Position numbers and translations under genes: made by a program. Positions 1-11,597 of a DNA stretch of 64,000 nt are shown piece by piece. Source of the DNA: Brachionus plicatilis (lineage: Eukaryota; Rotifera; Eurotatoria; Ploima; Brachionidae); contig QEOQ01000226.1 of NCBI GenBank assembly GCA_010279815.1, forward strand, positions 1,469,979-1,533,978. Direction: 5' to 3'. Positions within the stretch are counted from its first letter, which is position 1; the number at the start of each line of letters is the position of its first letter. The notes beneath the pieces were generated by a model. That model was not told the DNA's origin, searched no databases, and was given only the letters and a program-made list of their open reading frames with translations.

Positions 1-1135
1 TTTTTGCCATTTTAATGCATTAAAACAATTATGTTTAACAATAAATATTAAAAAACCAGCTTATCAGATAGCTGAAGAAAATGCAACCATCAGCGAAATG
101 AATGAAAGAATAAGAAGAAAAAATAATGTGAGTATTTATGGTGAGCAAGAATCAAAGAAAAGATTTTAACAGAAAAGAGAGCAGAAGATGAAGAAAAAAT
201 CAATAAAATTCTGATCACTTTCGGAAATAGTGATGTCAAGCCAGCGTATTCGAGGCGTTTGAAACTTAAAGACTAAAGAATACTAGATCCAAATTCTAGT
301 AGAACTCAAATAAGAAGCAAACAGAAATCCACTACTTCCAGCAGCCAAAAAGTTGAGAGATTCAAATACTTTCAAATCTGTTTATCTGAGTCCAGATTTG
401 ACTGAAACCGAAAGAGCTTTAGACTATGAATTGAGAAAACAAAGAACGAAGCAAATAAAAGATGAATTCAATTTTGTTATTAAAACAAAAAGTCCACAAA
501 TTGTGGCAGTTTGTGAGACTTGGTTCAAGAGCATCTCAATTACAAACGTTAAAGGAAACAATTTGTACAAAAAAGAAAGAAGTGATGTACGCAGAGGCGG
601 CGGTGTAGATTTCTATATTGATGAATATATCAACTCATTTGAATTAAATCATACAGGATTAAATTCAAGGAAAATAGAACAAATTTGGGTAGCGGTTAAC
701 TTTGACTCAAAAAAGTAGTCTGAAAAGTGGGCTGTCTTTTAAGGACAAACGAATATGTTGATATGAACGATTTTGAACAGGTTAAAGCTTATTTTGATGA
801 AAAAGGATTTTAAGATCTTATAAAAATGGGTGACTTTAACTTTCCATCAATCATCTGTCAAATACTGTGTGTCAGAAATCTTAAACGAAAATGATATCAA
901 ACAAAAATTCATAGAGACGCTAAGCGATGCTTTTCTTTATCAGCATGAAAATTTCCCTACTTTTCAAATGTCAAACAAAAAAGCTGTCAACACTTTGGAT
1001 TTGATTTTCACGATTCAGCCTGGCAGTGTGCATGCAATCGATACGATCGAATTTGTGCTTGGTAATATTAATAAAGGACATCTGGTTTTTTTTCAATTTT
1101 GTTCTCAAAAAAAAAGGTCATTTAGCAATCATATA
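1..1135 (+). pseudogene. CR1/L2-like LINE, 5' part (ORF1 and endonuclease remnants)
   Basis: This is the decayed front half of a non-LTR retrotransposon. Near base 100 a reading frame gives ERIRRKNNVSIYG, a pattern typical of ORF1 proteins of CR1/L2-type LINEs. From 353 to 718 the frame runs from an ORF1-like SPDLTETER stretch into an endonuclease segment with CETWF and RGGGV-FYIDEY. From about 825 the endonuclease motif GDFNFPS and a later LDLIFT follow. Stops and frame changes separate the pieces, and the short distance from ORF1 to endonuclease implies an internal deletion. The copy is cut at 1135 by the MULE and its reverse-transcriptase part resumes at 5800. The window edge truncates the 5' end. 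The LINE identity is well supported; the exact clade is inferred. Confidence 0.75.
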
Positions 1136-1560
1136 GGTTATTGCTAAAACACGGTATGCCTGTTTTTTACTAAAACACGGACCACCCCCTAAGAAAACGA
1201 AGGAATAATTAAATAAACTTTCTTTAACTGTTTTTTAGGACAAAATTTTACGCTCTTTCACGCGCAATTGAGACCTTTGCTCTAGGACTTTTAGTTTTTG
1301 CCGCACAGATCTTTAAAATAAAAAAGAACCAAAAAAATTTAGGGTTCTTATTTTTTGGCTAGAACCAAAAGCCTGCCTTTCCGGCGCCTGCCACTTTTCT
1401 AGTACAACTTTTTGTGCTCTTTTAAGTTCAATTTAGAGCTAAGCTCTAGGACCTTTCCTTCGGACTGCACAACCGTTCAAATGTCAAAAATTTAGGATTT
1501 CGGACACGGATCACAAAAAAAACTTGAACCAACGTTTATTTCTCATGATTTTGACATGCT
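1136..1560 (+). repeat. Left terminal inverted repeat of the MULE
   Basis: About 425 bp, matching the reverse complement of 5367-5791 with few differences. It contains two CTAAAACACGG-type motifs near the tip and is richer in G and C than the surrounding DNA. Confidence 0.9.
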
Positions 1561-1727
1561 TTGTTGATTTTAGTAATATGTTAATTTAATTTTTGTAAAA
1601 ATTTTTATTAATTTTTTTAAATTTAAAAAAATGTCTAAATTTTTTCTTTTTCACTTACTTTATTGTTTGTTTAATTTTGCGTTTAAATTTGACAAAATTA
1701 TTATCAAAAAATATTTTTTTTTAAAAA

Positions 1728-2615
1728 TTGATGCTTTTAAAGCTTCCAGTCTGTAATTTTAGTAAAGCGATTTTAAAAAACATTGACATGGATCATACTT
1801 TAGTGCCGTTAAAAGTAAATTCAGATGGGAATTGCCTGTTTCGTGCTATTTCTTTAGCATTATATGGAAATGAACTTTTTCATATCGAGATATGGATCAG
1901 ATGTATTTTAGAAATGGCTTTTAATGCTCATTAATATGTTGATAATGATTTATTAAATCTACAACTTGAAAACCAGTTAAATGAAAAATACAGTTCACGT
2001 ATAACAGAATGGATAAGTCTTTTTTGCGGAAGTAATATTAATGGTTCAATAAGTGACTAATTAAACTGTGAGATAATGAGACTTGTTAATGTAGACAGCT
2101 GGGGAAGTCTTTGGCATTTATTTGGAATTTCAAATTCTCTGAACATTAATATTCAGCAGATTTATCCGAGAAAAAGAAATGACTTGAGAGAAAAAATTCA
2201 ATATGATTTACAATCGAACAAAATTTTGTGTTGTCATAAAAATGAAAAAAGTAATTTTTATAAAACAATTAGAGTTGTATCTGTATTCCTTGAATCTAAT
2301 TTAAAATCGGGAATTTTAATCGATTTTCAAATTCAATTGGAATGCTGGAATTAAAACAAATAACTTAATCCAAATTTAATTAAACCTAATATTTTTAAAA
2401 ATTAAAACCTTTAAACATTCTTTAAATTCTTTTTTTTTCAATCTGAAATTTTATCACTTCGTTTTCATTATTTTAAAAAATGTTAAATACTAATTTTAGC
2501 AAATTTTGTTTTAAGCAACAAATGTGTCTATAATGTGGACTCATACAGACGGGAGAAGTCCTTTAAGATCAGAAGATCTATGGAATCCAAATCATTTTGT
2601 TCCTGTTGTTGTGAG
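1728..2615 (+). pseudogene. OTU-family cysteine protease remnant of the MULE
   Basis: The first segment (about 1786-1930) reads VNSDGNCLFRAISLALYGNE, the catalytic-cysteine block of OTU proteases (D-G-N-C-L-F-R). The same frame then meets a stop at 1932 and another near 2058 before giving WGSLWHLFGISNSLNI followed by IYP (2076-2354), the middle of the fold. After an intron-like AT-rich gap, a third piece at 2533-2613 ends WNPNHFVPVV, carrying the catalytic histidine. OTU proteases cleave ubiquitin-type bonds and are known passengers of some transposons. The three blocks in order make the family assignment strong. Two in-frame stops make it a pseudogene unless they lie in introns. Confidence 0.75.
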
Positions 2616-3138
2616 TTACAATTAGAAAATATTGAATAGATCAAATAAAAATTTAAAAAAAAAAAGGCGGAAAATGGATTTCAACATGATTTAATTAGAA
2701 ACCTGCTTTGTTCAAATTACAGCCAAAAAATAAGAATAGAAAGTGTATTAAAAGTAAATGTTATTAAGAAAATATTCTAACATATGAACGCACTGAAGAA
2801 TGTCAAAAAAGCGCTTATATGAAAGATATTTCTCAAAATATTAACCATTTTATTATTTTTAGGATAAAAAAATAGAAATTATCAATTGTTCTGTGTTTGA
2901 AAAATATTTAGTTGCCGATAGTTTGGATGATAAGAGTTTAAAGTATGTTTCGATTTATTTATTAAAAAATCATAAAAAAATTTAATATTTGAATTCAAAG
3001 AACAATTAACGAAAATGTTTTAAAAATAATGGAAGGCTCGAGCGAAAAATTATTGACTAGGAACGATGAAAATATTAGTGAAACAGAGAGTGAAAACTCA
3101 ATTAAAGTTAATTTAAAATTTTTAAGTAAATTTTTTAA

Positions 3139-3540
3139 TTGATAAAGATTATTTATAGTAAAATTAATATAATTATAGATTGCAATTTTGAGAATCTCCT
3201 GTTTAAAGAGGTTCTTCCTTTTATATTTGATGAAATACCAATATCAGAACGTCCAATAGCTGTAAGAACAAAAGCTTATATTTTGTATGATTTGAATTTA
3301 ATTGGTTTTGGAGACTTATTAGCAGATGAGAATGGTTCCTATACGAACGATGGTGTGAATACTAAATTTTATCGAATTGAAAAGACTAAAGATCTAAAAT
3401 TTGATTTTAATTCTTGCAATAAACTCAATTATAAGTATGAACCTGATGATTACACCTATGAAGTTAAAAGATTCAGATACATTTCCAAATGCGAACCTGA
3501 ATTCCAAAGAAAAATTGAAAAATTGTTAAAAACTTTTTAA
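3139..3540 (+). CDS. Uncharacterised MULE coding block
   Basis: An open stretch of 133 codons inside the MULE, between the OTU remnant and the transposase and on the same strand. It includes FEN-LLFKEVLPFIFDEIPIS and GFGDLLADENGSYTNDG. By position it could be the N-terminal part of the transposase or a DNA-binding domain; Phantom-type transposases often start with a FLYWCH finger, but I cannot see its cysteine/histidine pattern. The first codon may be an exon edge rather than a start. Family unknown. Confidence 0.4.
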   Translation: MIKIIYSKINIIIDCNFENLLFKEVLPFIFDEIPISERPIAVRTKAYILYDLNLIGFGDLLADENGSYTNDGVNTKFYRIEKTKDLKFDFNSCNKLNYKYEPDDYTYEVKRFRYISKCEPEFQRKIEKLLKTF

Positions 3541-3675
3541 ACCCGACCGTTTTTAATCGCTGCTTTATTTGTTATTTTTGGAAAAATGAAATTGAAAAAA
3601 AAAGTTTTAGTCTATTAGCTCATGGAAACTCGATGAATACCTCAAAACCGTATATAAGATCAACAAAAACAATTA

Positions 3676-5307
3676 TTGAGGATATCAAAAAATCAGCTTA
3701 AAAAACAAAGTTCAATGAAGAATGAGTATGTGAAAGATTTAAATGAGAAAATTCTTTTTAAAAAGAAAAATTTGAGTGACTTGCCCCGAAATTCTAAGCA
3801 ATATTTCAATCATCATTCAATTAATGTTAAAAAAGAGCAAGAGAAATCTGATAATGTAAAAACTCGAGACAGTTATACAGATGCTATTTTTAATATGAAA
3901 AAAAGTAAGCTTAATATAAAGAATCTTAGAAACTCAAAATAATAACATTTTCTTGATTAGCTAACTTCGTAAAATCTATCAATTTTAGTAAAGATAATAT
4001 GATAATGTTATGCTTTAGTGATCAACAGCTCTATGATCTAATACGATTTGGTGGTACGGAAAAATATTACTCTGTGATTAATTTTGATACAACATTTAAC
4101 CTAGGTAAATTTAAAATCAATTATTATTTTTTTTTAAATTATAACCAATAGAATGCTAAATTTGTCTTTCAAGTAAAAATTTACTATTAAAGGCTAGACA
4201 TAAACTTAAATTATTTAAAAAAAAAAAAATTAAGTCTATCTTGGGCTTGAAATTATTCTTAACTAAAACTTTACACCTAAAGAACAAATCTTCTAAAAAT
4301 GTCAGTTTAATTGAACTAGAAATAATTCATGATAAAAAGATTGGCTAATATTTTTTTCAAAAAAAATGGTTATTAAATTTCTCATTTTTTGTATCATTTA
4401 AGGGAAATTTTTATGTTTCTTATTTTACTTCCGAAATTTGTCCCTCAATTTGAACGGTACGAATGAACATCCAATTTTTATGGGACCATTGATGGTCCAC
4501 TTAAAACGAGATTTCGATTGTTATTTCTATTTTACAGAACAAATTAAATATCATAGTGATCTCAAATTTCAAGGTCTGAATTACTCTGTTTTAGATATTA
4601 AACTAATAATAACAGACGATGATGACAGCTTAAAAGGAGCCCTAAAAAAGACATTCATCAAAACAATCTTTCTATTATGCTGCAATCATATTAGAAAAAA
4701 TATAGTTAAAGTTTTAAAAGAGTTTGAGCTTGACGAATGTGATCAGGAAAAGATTCTTTTTTTTATATTTGGTGGGCAAAATGAAAGAGAAAATAGTTTA
4801 ATTGAAACCAAAAACAAGAAGCAATATATTGAACGTTTAGATTTGTTAACAAATTTTTTCGAGACTCTTAAACATAGGCATAATGCTAAAAGCTTTGGTG
4901 ATTGGTTTTTGGAACATAAAGCAAAGAGAATATTCGATAACTTCATCATACCAAACACAAAATACCACAAAAAGTTAAAAGATTATTATACCACCAATGA
5001 TATTGAAGGATTTAACAATTCAATCAAGGAGCGCATACCGAAAACCAAAAATAATTTAACTGAAATATTTACGTTTTTTGAAGAAGTTGCTGAAGGTCAA
5101 ATAAATTCAAGTAAAGCGGCAATGATTGAAACCGGTGACTATGAAGTGTCCGATTTATATAAAAATTGCTTGGTAAAGTATGGTGTATGGAATCTTTTAG
5201 CAAACGCCCAAAAAGAAAGGATGTTTGAAAAGTTTTTGAAATGGTGGCCAGAAAAGAAAAAGAGAAAACAAGAAACAGTTGAATCACTATACGAAATGGA
5301 AAATTGA
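3676..5307 (+). pseudogene. MULE DDE transposase, frameshifted
   Basis: Three parts in order. Bases 3676-3942 encode a lysine-rich segment with LSDLPRNSKQ. An exon at about 3990-4103 reads SDQQLYDLIRF then VINFDTTFNL, the first catalytic Asp of the MULE DDE core. After an intron (donor at about 4104, acceptor at about 4402) the sequence reads GNFYVSYFTSE in one frame, then shifts to the frame of 4438-5307. That frame carries HPIFMGPLMVH, the second Asp in LIITDDDDS (about residue 60), a CCNHIRKN motif (81-88) and the glutamate region YYTTNDIEGFNN (Glu about 190). It would cut and paste the element, acting at the TIRs. The frameshift near 4440-4450 inactivates this copy. No SWIM finger is seen at the C terminus. 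Confidence 0.85.
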
Positions 5308-5366
5308 ACACAATTTTTATTAATATACAATTAGATAAACTTATTTCGTGAAATTGTGACTTTTTT

Positions 5367-5791
5367 GCATGTAAAAATCATGAAAAAGAAACGTTGGTTC
5401 AAGTTTTTTTTCGGTGATCCGTGTCCGAAATCCTAAATTTTTGACATTTGAACGGTTGTGCAGTCCGAAGGAAAGATCCTAGAGCTTAGCTCTAAATAGA
5501 ACTAAAAAGAGCACAAAAAGTTGCACTAGAAAAGTGGTAGGCGCCGGAAATGCAGGCTTTTGGTTCTAGCCAAAAAATATGAACCGTAAATTTTTTTGGT
5601 TCTTTTTTATTTTAAAGATCTGTGCGGCAAAAACTAAAAGTCCTAGAGCTAAGGTCTCAATTGCGCGTGAAAGAGCGTAAAATTTTGTCCTAAAAAACAG
5701 TTAAAGAAAATTTATTTAATTATTCCTTCGTTTTCTAAGGGGTGGTCCGTGTTTTAGTAAAAAACAGGCATACCGTGTTTTAGCAATAACC
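5367..5791 (-). repeat. Right terminal inverted repeat of the MULE
   Basis: Reverse-complement partner of 1136-1560, ending TAGCAATAACC and followed at once by the second copy of the TSD ATCATATA. Confidence 0.9.
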
Positions 5792-5799
5792 ATCATATA

Positions 5800-6296
5800 C
5801 CTGTAAAAAATTTATTTATAATAAAGCTGATTTGTTAAAATTTCTCATTTTTTATCAGAAGAAGACTATTTTTAAAAGAATAATATTATATCTTAGTAAC
5901 AGCATGAAATTGTCAAGAAAAAGTTATGTACATGTAACTTCTGGAAACTCTAGATTTTAATACGTGCCTATAAAATTGATTTTAATACGTGCTTATCTAT
6001 AAAGTAAATAAGCTAAAAAAATTAAAGTTGTCTTGATTTTGCTAAAGCATTTTAACTGTTCCGCAAAGACGGCTATTAGCTATTAATTGAAAGCGTATGG
6101 CTTTGATGGTCTGACAATAAAATGGATTGAAGCTTTCTTGAAAAAAAGAAGACAACGAGTTATTCAAGGTGAAATTTTGTCGAATTGGGTTGAGATTTTT
6201 AACAGTGTACCAAAAGGGTCAGTGATTGGTACACTATTGTTCTTTTTGTATATCAATGATCTACCAAAAGGAATACAGAATGTTCGTTATGTATAA
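5800..6296 (+). pseudogene. LINE remnant continuing after the MULE (reverse transcriptase)
   Basis: Directly after the TSD a frame gives KFIYNKADLLKF, the linker that follows the endonuclease in CR1/L2-type LINEs, so the MULE landed inside one LINE copy. Later, 6087-6296 reads GFDGLTIKWIEAFL and SVPKGSVIGTLLFFLYINDL. The latter is the reverse-transcriptase motif usually written VPQGSVLGPLLF-YINDL. The catalytic FADD box is missing, and the frame ends at a stop just after NVRYV. Sequence between the two blocks (about 5930-6060) is unreadable, implying deletions. Confidence 0.8.
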
Positions 6297-7485
6297 TTAA
6301 TAAGTTAAAGTTTATGTTGAATTTTTAATATATTTTTTTTTCTAAATTAATCTTATTTTTTATTTGTGTCCCCTTATGAATATGTCCCCACGTTTTCTGG
6401 TAATGAAAGGTGGGACATAAACGCGAGACTACTGTACATGTCTAATTTAGACATGCCATAATTAGCTTGTCGAAATTATATTTATAGAAATTCACGGATA
6501 CCAAAAATAATGTAAAATTGCGTAGTTTAGCACATTCTGGACCTCTTATAAAGCACCATATAAACAATTTTTTTTTATTTCATTTTTTTAATTGATTTTG
6601 TACTAAATTTAAAATTGTTCTAAATTGGAGGTGAATTACTACAAACCAAAAAAGCCAATAAATTATAATTTATTTTTATCCAAAAAATATAAACTAAAAA
6701 GTAAGGTTAAAGACTGAAAACTCATGAATTTTAAAAAAAAAATAAAATAAACTATTGAATTATTATAATTTGATTTCTAGCAATTGAAATGATGTTCGTC
6801 TTAAATCAAAATTGGAGATAAATTTTATAATTATTATTTATTATAATTGTAAAAACTTAAATTAATAGATAAAAAAACGGAAACCTTTGTTTTTAAATTA
6901 TTGGATTATATTTATTTTAGAAATTATGTAAAATCGATGAAATATTATTTTATTTTTTATTTTTAGTGATGCAGAAATTTGGATAAAAGAACAAATCGTC
7001 TTGAATAATTCCTAGAGAAACTTGTTCTCATTAGATTTTTTTCAAGGCTTTTAGACAATTGTTGTGAACAAAACTTAATTATGAACTAACTTAATATGAA
7101 AAAGAGATTTTTTATATAAAGCTTAAAAAAATAAGACAATTTTTTTTATCAAAACCAAAGTAAAATTTAAAAAATTAAATGATTTAAATTTTTAAAAAAT
7201 AGAGGAAAAAAATTAATTTGATTTACATAAAATTCTCTAAAATCAACAAATATTTTGGATAAATTTAAATAAATCGGTTAAATATTTTGTATAAAAATTT
7301 TTCTACAAAATATTATTTTTTTTCATAATTAACAATTAAATAAAAGGGATACTCATTTTGAAAAATGGGAAACTTTCAACTAATTCACATAGGTTTTAAT
7401 TAATTCCATAGAAATTTTTTTAAAAATTTAGGAACAATTTTTTTATTCTTTTTTTTATTAAATAATCAAGATGAAAATAAATGAA
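6297..7485. other. AT-rich gap, no gene seen
   Basis: Long A and T runs with no open frame of coding character. A GC-poor filler after the LINE; I recognise no repeat ends here. Confidence 0.6.
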
Positions 7486-7494
7486 AAAATATTT

Positions 7495-8384
7495 GGGAGG
7501 TATTTAATCGATCTCTAAAATTACTTAATCGATCACTAATATTTTTCTATCTCTTATTTTACTAAATACCCTTAACTTATATTTATTAATCTGTCTCCTA
7601 AATTAAATAAAACAGCAACTAATTTTACTTAAAGTATCTCTTATTTTTATTTATTAAATTGATTTAAAAAAAAAAATAATTATAAAAAATTTCAAAAAAT
7701 TTCAAATAAAATAATATCTTATAAGTTTTTTCTTGGTCTACCTCTACCTCTCTTTAGTGGAGCTTCTACTTTCTTACTCATATCACTGCTGGTTTATGCT
7801 TGCACTACTTTTTCAGCTTCCTTATCAATTGTTTTTTTGTTCTTTTTTGTTGGTATAACTGTTTCTTGTGGAGTTTCTTCCTCTACTTCTGTTATCTTTC
7901 GCTTTAGAACTTTGATTGAGCTGACAACTCTCTATTCTTTATCTGCTTCTGATTGGTACTCAAGCGCCTTTTTAGACTTACACGGTCTACCTCTTCTAGA
8001 GTTTGTCCAATAACTACTTGCTTAGCTTCGATTGGTATTTTGACAAGTTTCATATTTGCAGCAAAGCCAACAAGATGCTTACAAATATGATCTTTAAAGA
8101 AGGAAGGACAGGAGCAACTAGCTGTTTGCATCCAGTTATCGGAGTTACTATCCGAGCTGATTCTTGTTTCCCAAGTTTTAAACAAAATTCCATAGAATTC
8201 CATAGAATACTCATCTTCAGTAAATTTAGTGACGAAAAAACTCAGGATACATAAATATTTATTATTAGAGACAGTTAATTAATCAAATTAATCGAATAAA
8301 TAATATTATAGATAGAAAAAATAAAATAATATATTTTATTAAGTGATCGTTTAAGTAATGTAAGAGATCGATTAATAATACCCC
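7495..8384. mobile_element. Short MULE-like deletion derivative, 9-bp TSD
   Basis: An 890-bp element. The left end GGGAGGTATTTAATCGATCT and the reverse complement of the right end GGGGTATTATTAATCGATCT form imperfect TIRs of at least 45 bp with repeated ATCGAT-type words. The 9-bp AAAATATTT occurs directly outside both ends (7486-7494 and 8385-8393). A 9-bp TSD plus the internal SWIM fragment points to the Mutator superfamily. Its TIRs do not resemble the 1136-5791 element, so it is a separate family. Confidence 0.75.
7719..8250 (-). pseudogene. MULE transposase C-terminal fragment: SWIM finger and AT-hook
   Basis: Reading the minus strand from 8250, the frame gives FFVTKFTEDEYSMEF, then CSCPSFFKDHICKHL, a clear SWIM zinc finger (C-x-C-x(n)-C-x-H). 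It runs open to a stop at 7904. A frame change just before that gives an acidic and lysine-rich tail with one stop, ending in the AT-hook RGRGRPRKNL at 7719. SWIM fingers sit at the C terminus of many MULE transposases. The catalytic core is absent, so only the tail survived deletion between the TIRs. Confidence 0.75.
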
Positions 8385-8393
8385 AAAATATTT

Positions 8394-8971
8394 TATTTAA
8401 AAAATAGCTCTTTTTTGTCATAATAAAGGTTAAAAAAATATTTTTCCAATTTTAAAATTAAATAGATGAAATGATCCTTTTTATAAATTTAAATTTCTTT
8501 TTAACAAGCTATACTAATAAAAAAAAAATTAATAGAAAATAAATTTGGGTGGTAAACATAGTTTTTCTATTAAAATTTTACTACATTCTACTACGAAATA
8601 ACTAACACCTTGATCACATAAATGATAACAAAAATCATTTGTTCAAATCATGCTATTCTAAATTTAAAAAAAAAATAAGCCAATATTTTGGATACCCACC
8701 AAATTTTGAATTGTATAGAATCTGTCTATAGAATCATCCATTGAATAAGTGAGAGCTATACGAATCATAGCATACAGGCGCTAGTGCTTGAGCACATTTT
8801 TAGCACTGATCTCTCCAAAGTTTCCAAAGCACGATTCTAGCGCAAGACAATTAGAATGTATTGGTTGTTTGTTTATGTTGAAAAGGGCGTGTGATATTGC
8901 TCATTTAAAAAGAACCAAACCAGATACCAAATACATCATTGCCTTTTGGAAAAAAAATCTTAGACCAAAAC
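8394..8971. other. Upstream region of the HDHD5-like gene
   Basis: AT-rich up to about 8700, then less so. It should hold the promoter and 5' UTR of the gene starting at 8972. No obvious TATA box or other motif stands out. A 195-bp open frame at 8788-8982 is in a different frame from the gene and has no family resemblance. Confidence 0.4.
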
Positions 8972-10532
8972 ATGGAAATTAATGTAAAATTAAACAGAAA
9001 ATTTTAATGGAATTTAATTCCGTGCTGTTTTAGGAGTGTTTATCAAACCCAGGTGTCTTTATTGATATTGACGGTGTGGTGCTTCAGGGAGGTAAGCCAT
9101 TCGAATGGTCCAAAGAAGCCATTCACGCTTTGTGGAACAATGACATCCCGTTTGTGTTTGTGACCAATGGAACATACTGCTCGGCTGTTCTGGTTGATAA
9201 TTTGACCAAAATTCTCGAGCTACCATTCACATCTGACCATGTAGTAGTTGCTCCTTCGCCCTGCCATGCACTCACTCAATACCATGACCAAAGAGTTCTA
9301 GTCTGCTGTCAACAAGACTCCTACGGCCTAATAGCCGAGTAATTTTAGCTTCAGAAAGAAATATTTTAAAATTTTTTAATTTGTCGCAGGCTGGGCTTTT
9401 CAGACTACTTAACTGTGGAAGAACTAGTTCAAATTTTTCCCGATCTAGACTATATTGATCATAACAAGCGAAAAATTTTGCTAGTAAATTTTTTATTATA
9501 ATTTAAAATTAAAAAAAGTGAAAATTAAAAAAAAAATTTTTTTCTAAAGAATACACCTTTGACTACTGAACAAATCCAAGCTCAGCAAGACTTTCGGCCC
9601 ATCGATGCCATTTTGTTGCTTGGCGAGCCAATTAACTGGGAATGTTCATTACAGGTCTTGATCGACATTTTGATGACTAATGGCGATCCGAGAGCCAAGT
9701 TTAAATTTGTTCCTTCCCCACATTTGCCAGTGATAGCGTGCAACAAAGATTTGACTTTCAAGGGAGCTGCTGCTCTGCCCAGATTTGGCCATGGCGCTTT
9801 CTTGGAGTGTCTCGAATCTCTCTACATGGTATGCACAATAAATTAAAAAAAAAAACTAGATTTTTTTCAACTTTATTTATTAAGAAAATAACAAAAAATG
9901 AGTTGGTTTATGAAGAACTGATGGGAAAGCCATATTTGGTAACATATGAATATGCGGCTGAGCAAATTCAGCGTTTTAGCAAAAATGGAAATAGAATAAA
10001 TAAATTTTATATTATTGGGTTGGTGGTTTAATTTTTTTTTTTTTAAATTTTATTTTATTTTTAAAGAGACAATCCCGAAGTTGATATTAAGGGAGCAAAT
10101 GCGTTCAAAGAGCACTTGGTTGAACTCGAGTCCAAGTCTTCGAGGAGATCATCTCGTCGCGCTTCATGTCAAAACTCGAGGCGGCATAGTTTGGCCGTGC
10201 CGGAGTTTTTCACCCTTGAAATGAAGAACACCGAGCACGTCGAGTCCATCTTAGTCTCAACTGGTGTTTATAACCCAAATAATGATCTAATGGTTCACCT
10301 GAGGAATTTGTTCAATTCCCATATTGACACAAACAATAATGATGAGAATTTGAATATTCAAAAAATCAAAAAAGAACTAAATGGCCATTTGGATAAGAAT
10401 GAACTAAGAGATGCCTTGTCTAGAAAAAATTCTTTTATCAGCTATTTTGATGATCAAGAAAACATTCCCGACCTAACTGTAGATAACCTTAAAGACGCTG
10501 TCGATCACATTATAAAACGATCAAGGCTTTAA
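8972..10532 (+). CDS. HDHD5: HDHD5/CECR5-like HAD-superfamily protein
   Basis: Six exons: 8972-8983, 9034-9338, 9390-9483, 9550-9828, 9885-10018 and 10067-10532, with GT-AG introns of 48-66 bp, giving about 429 residues. I chose ATG 8972 because the 12-bp exon ending at 8983 joins in phase across a 50-bp intron and an in-frame stop lies upstream. HAD motif I is FIDIDGVV, motif II is FVTNG and the C-terminal acidic motif is IIGDNPEVDIKGAN. LLGEPINW, PHLPVIACN and PRFGHGAFLECLE, in order, match the animal HDHD5 (CECR5) family, HAD hydrolases of uncertain substrate often assigned to mitochondria. The proposed start gives no evident targeting presequence. A serine/arginine patch near 10140 and an acidic C-terminal extension look lineage-specific. 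The frame is intact throughout; the start exon is the least certain part. Confidence 0.9.
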
Positions 10533-11302
10533 TTAACTTTTTTTTTAGTCTAGACTATGTCTATGTTTTTTAGATTATTTTTATTTTTTCCCTTGATTTT
10601 TAAATAAATATTTAAATAAGCATTTTTTTGTTTTAACACATATATAGACGCATGCATACTTGACAATTGGTTTAATTGGATTTTAGATGAGAATACCTTT
10701 TGAACATTAGTCGAAAAGATGAACCAGAGTAAACTATGATTTCGTAGTGAAAGATTTTAAAAAAATTAAGTTTGGTCATAGTGAAATTTCTTACAAAACT
10801 TACAAAACAAAAAGAAAAAAAATTATAACTTTTGTTCAGAATTGCTTAAAAGTAACAAGTCTCAAGCCAAGTCCAAGCCCGGATTTTTATTTATTTTATT
10901 AAATAAAGTCATCTTCCGTTATATAAAATTTTCCTAGAATAAATACTCTGCTTTTTATACTTAGTTCTAAAAAACTTAGGATTTTGTGCAAAATTTAAAA
11001 AATACCTGTTGTATTCCCATTTTTTAAATTTGACACGAAGGATAAAACCCCGACTCAATCTCACCATAAATTCTGAAAATTTCGAGTTATAGATAATGAA
11101 AATATTATAATGTAAAAATCCTTTCTGTACTTTTTGTTCTCTTTCAAAAATTCTGTTTAATTTGATAATGTTCCTTTTTGTACTTTCTGTACTTTTTGAT
11201 GATAAAAATTTAGATTTTAATTAAAGTTTAATTTTTATTAAAATTTTAAATTTTAATTTAAGCTAAAAGTTATGATGCCATGTCATTAATTGGGTGACAA
11301 AT
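10533..11302. other. Intergenic AT-rich region with dispersed repeat pieces
   Basis: No gene seen. A short stretch near 10930 (TTTTCCTAGAATAA) resembles one near 40010 and 52245, and the segment near 11100 (AATCCTTTCTGTAC) resembles one near 36275, so both belong to dispersed repeats. Confidence 0.5.
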
Positions 11303-11590
11303 AGTGTAAGGATCCGTACAAGCGGACACTTGACCGGCCAATTTTTTCAGAAACCGTGACCGTGTCCGTGAAATTGTGAATTTTTTAAATTATGCAAAAA
11401 TAAAGAAAAAAATCTTTTTTTAAGGAAGACTTCTTCTTTTTCATAAGAAATTTTATTAAGTTTAAGGATTCTCTGCAAAAAAAGTTTACCGTATTTTTTG
11501 GTTGTTTAAAAAATAAGACCGTCTAGGTGACCGGTCAAATGACTGCAAAAAACTGTCCGTGAAATGGATCGGTTTGCTCTGACCGCATTC
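11303..11590. repeat. Dispersed repeat with GGATCCGTACAAGCGGACAC motif
   Basis: Starts GTGTAAGGATCCGTACAAGCGG and continues with CCGTGACCGTGTCCG; later parts repeat GACCGGTCAAATGAC-type words. The same beginning is found at 54107. It is richer in G and C than its surroundings and has no open frame. Probably a non-autonomous transposon end; superfamily unknown. Confidence 0.6.
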
Positions 11591-11597
11591 AACAATA

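Larger units (their letters stand above)
1136..5791. mobile_element. Mutator-like element (MULE) with OTU and DDE remnants, 8-bp TSD
   Basis: A complete but decayed DNA transposon of 4,656 bp. Its ends are TIRs of about 425 bp starting GGTTATTGCTAAAACACGG on the left and its reverse complement on the right. The 8-bp sequence ATCATATA lies directly outside both ends (1128-1135 and 5792-5799), a target-site duplication inside the LINE. Internally it carries, in order, an OTU-type cysteine protease remnant, an uncharacterised coding block and a MULE transposase. Long TIRs, 8-9 bp TSDs and this transposase type fit the Mutator superfamily. The animal Phantom-like group is the closest named match I can suggest from memory of its features. 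Frameshifts in both genes make it non-autonomous now. Confidence 0.88.

Noticed and set aside
8788..8982. A 195-bp open frame upstream of the HDHD5-like gene as its first exon
   Set aside because: It ends in a stop before any usable donor. A 12-bp exon in another frame (8972-8983) joins in phase across a 50-bp intron.
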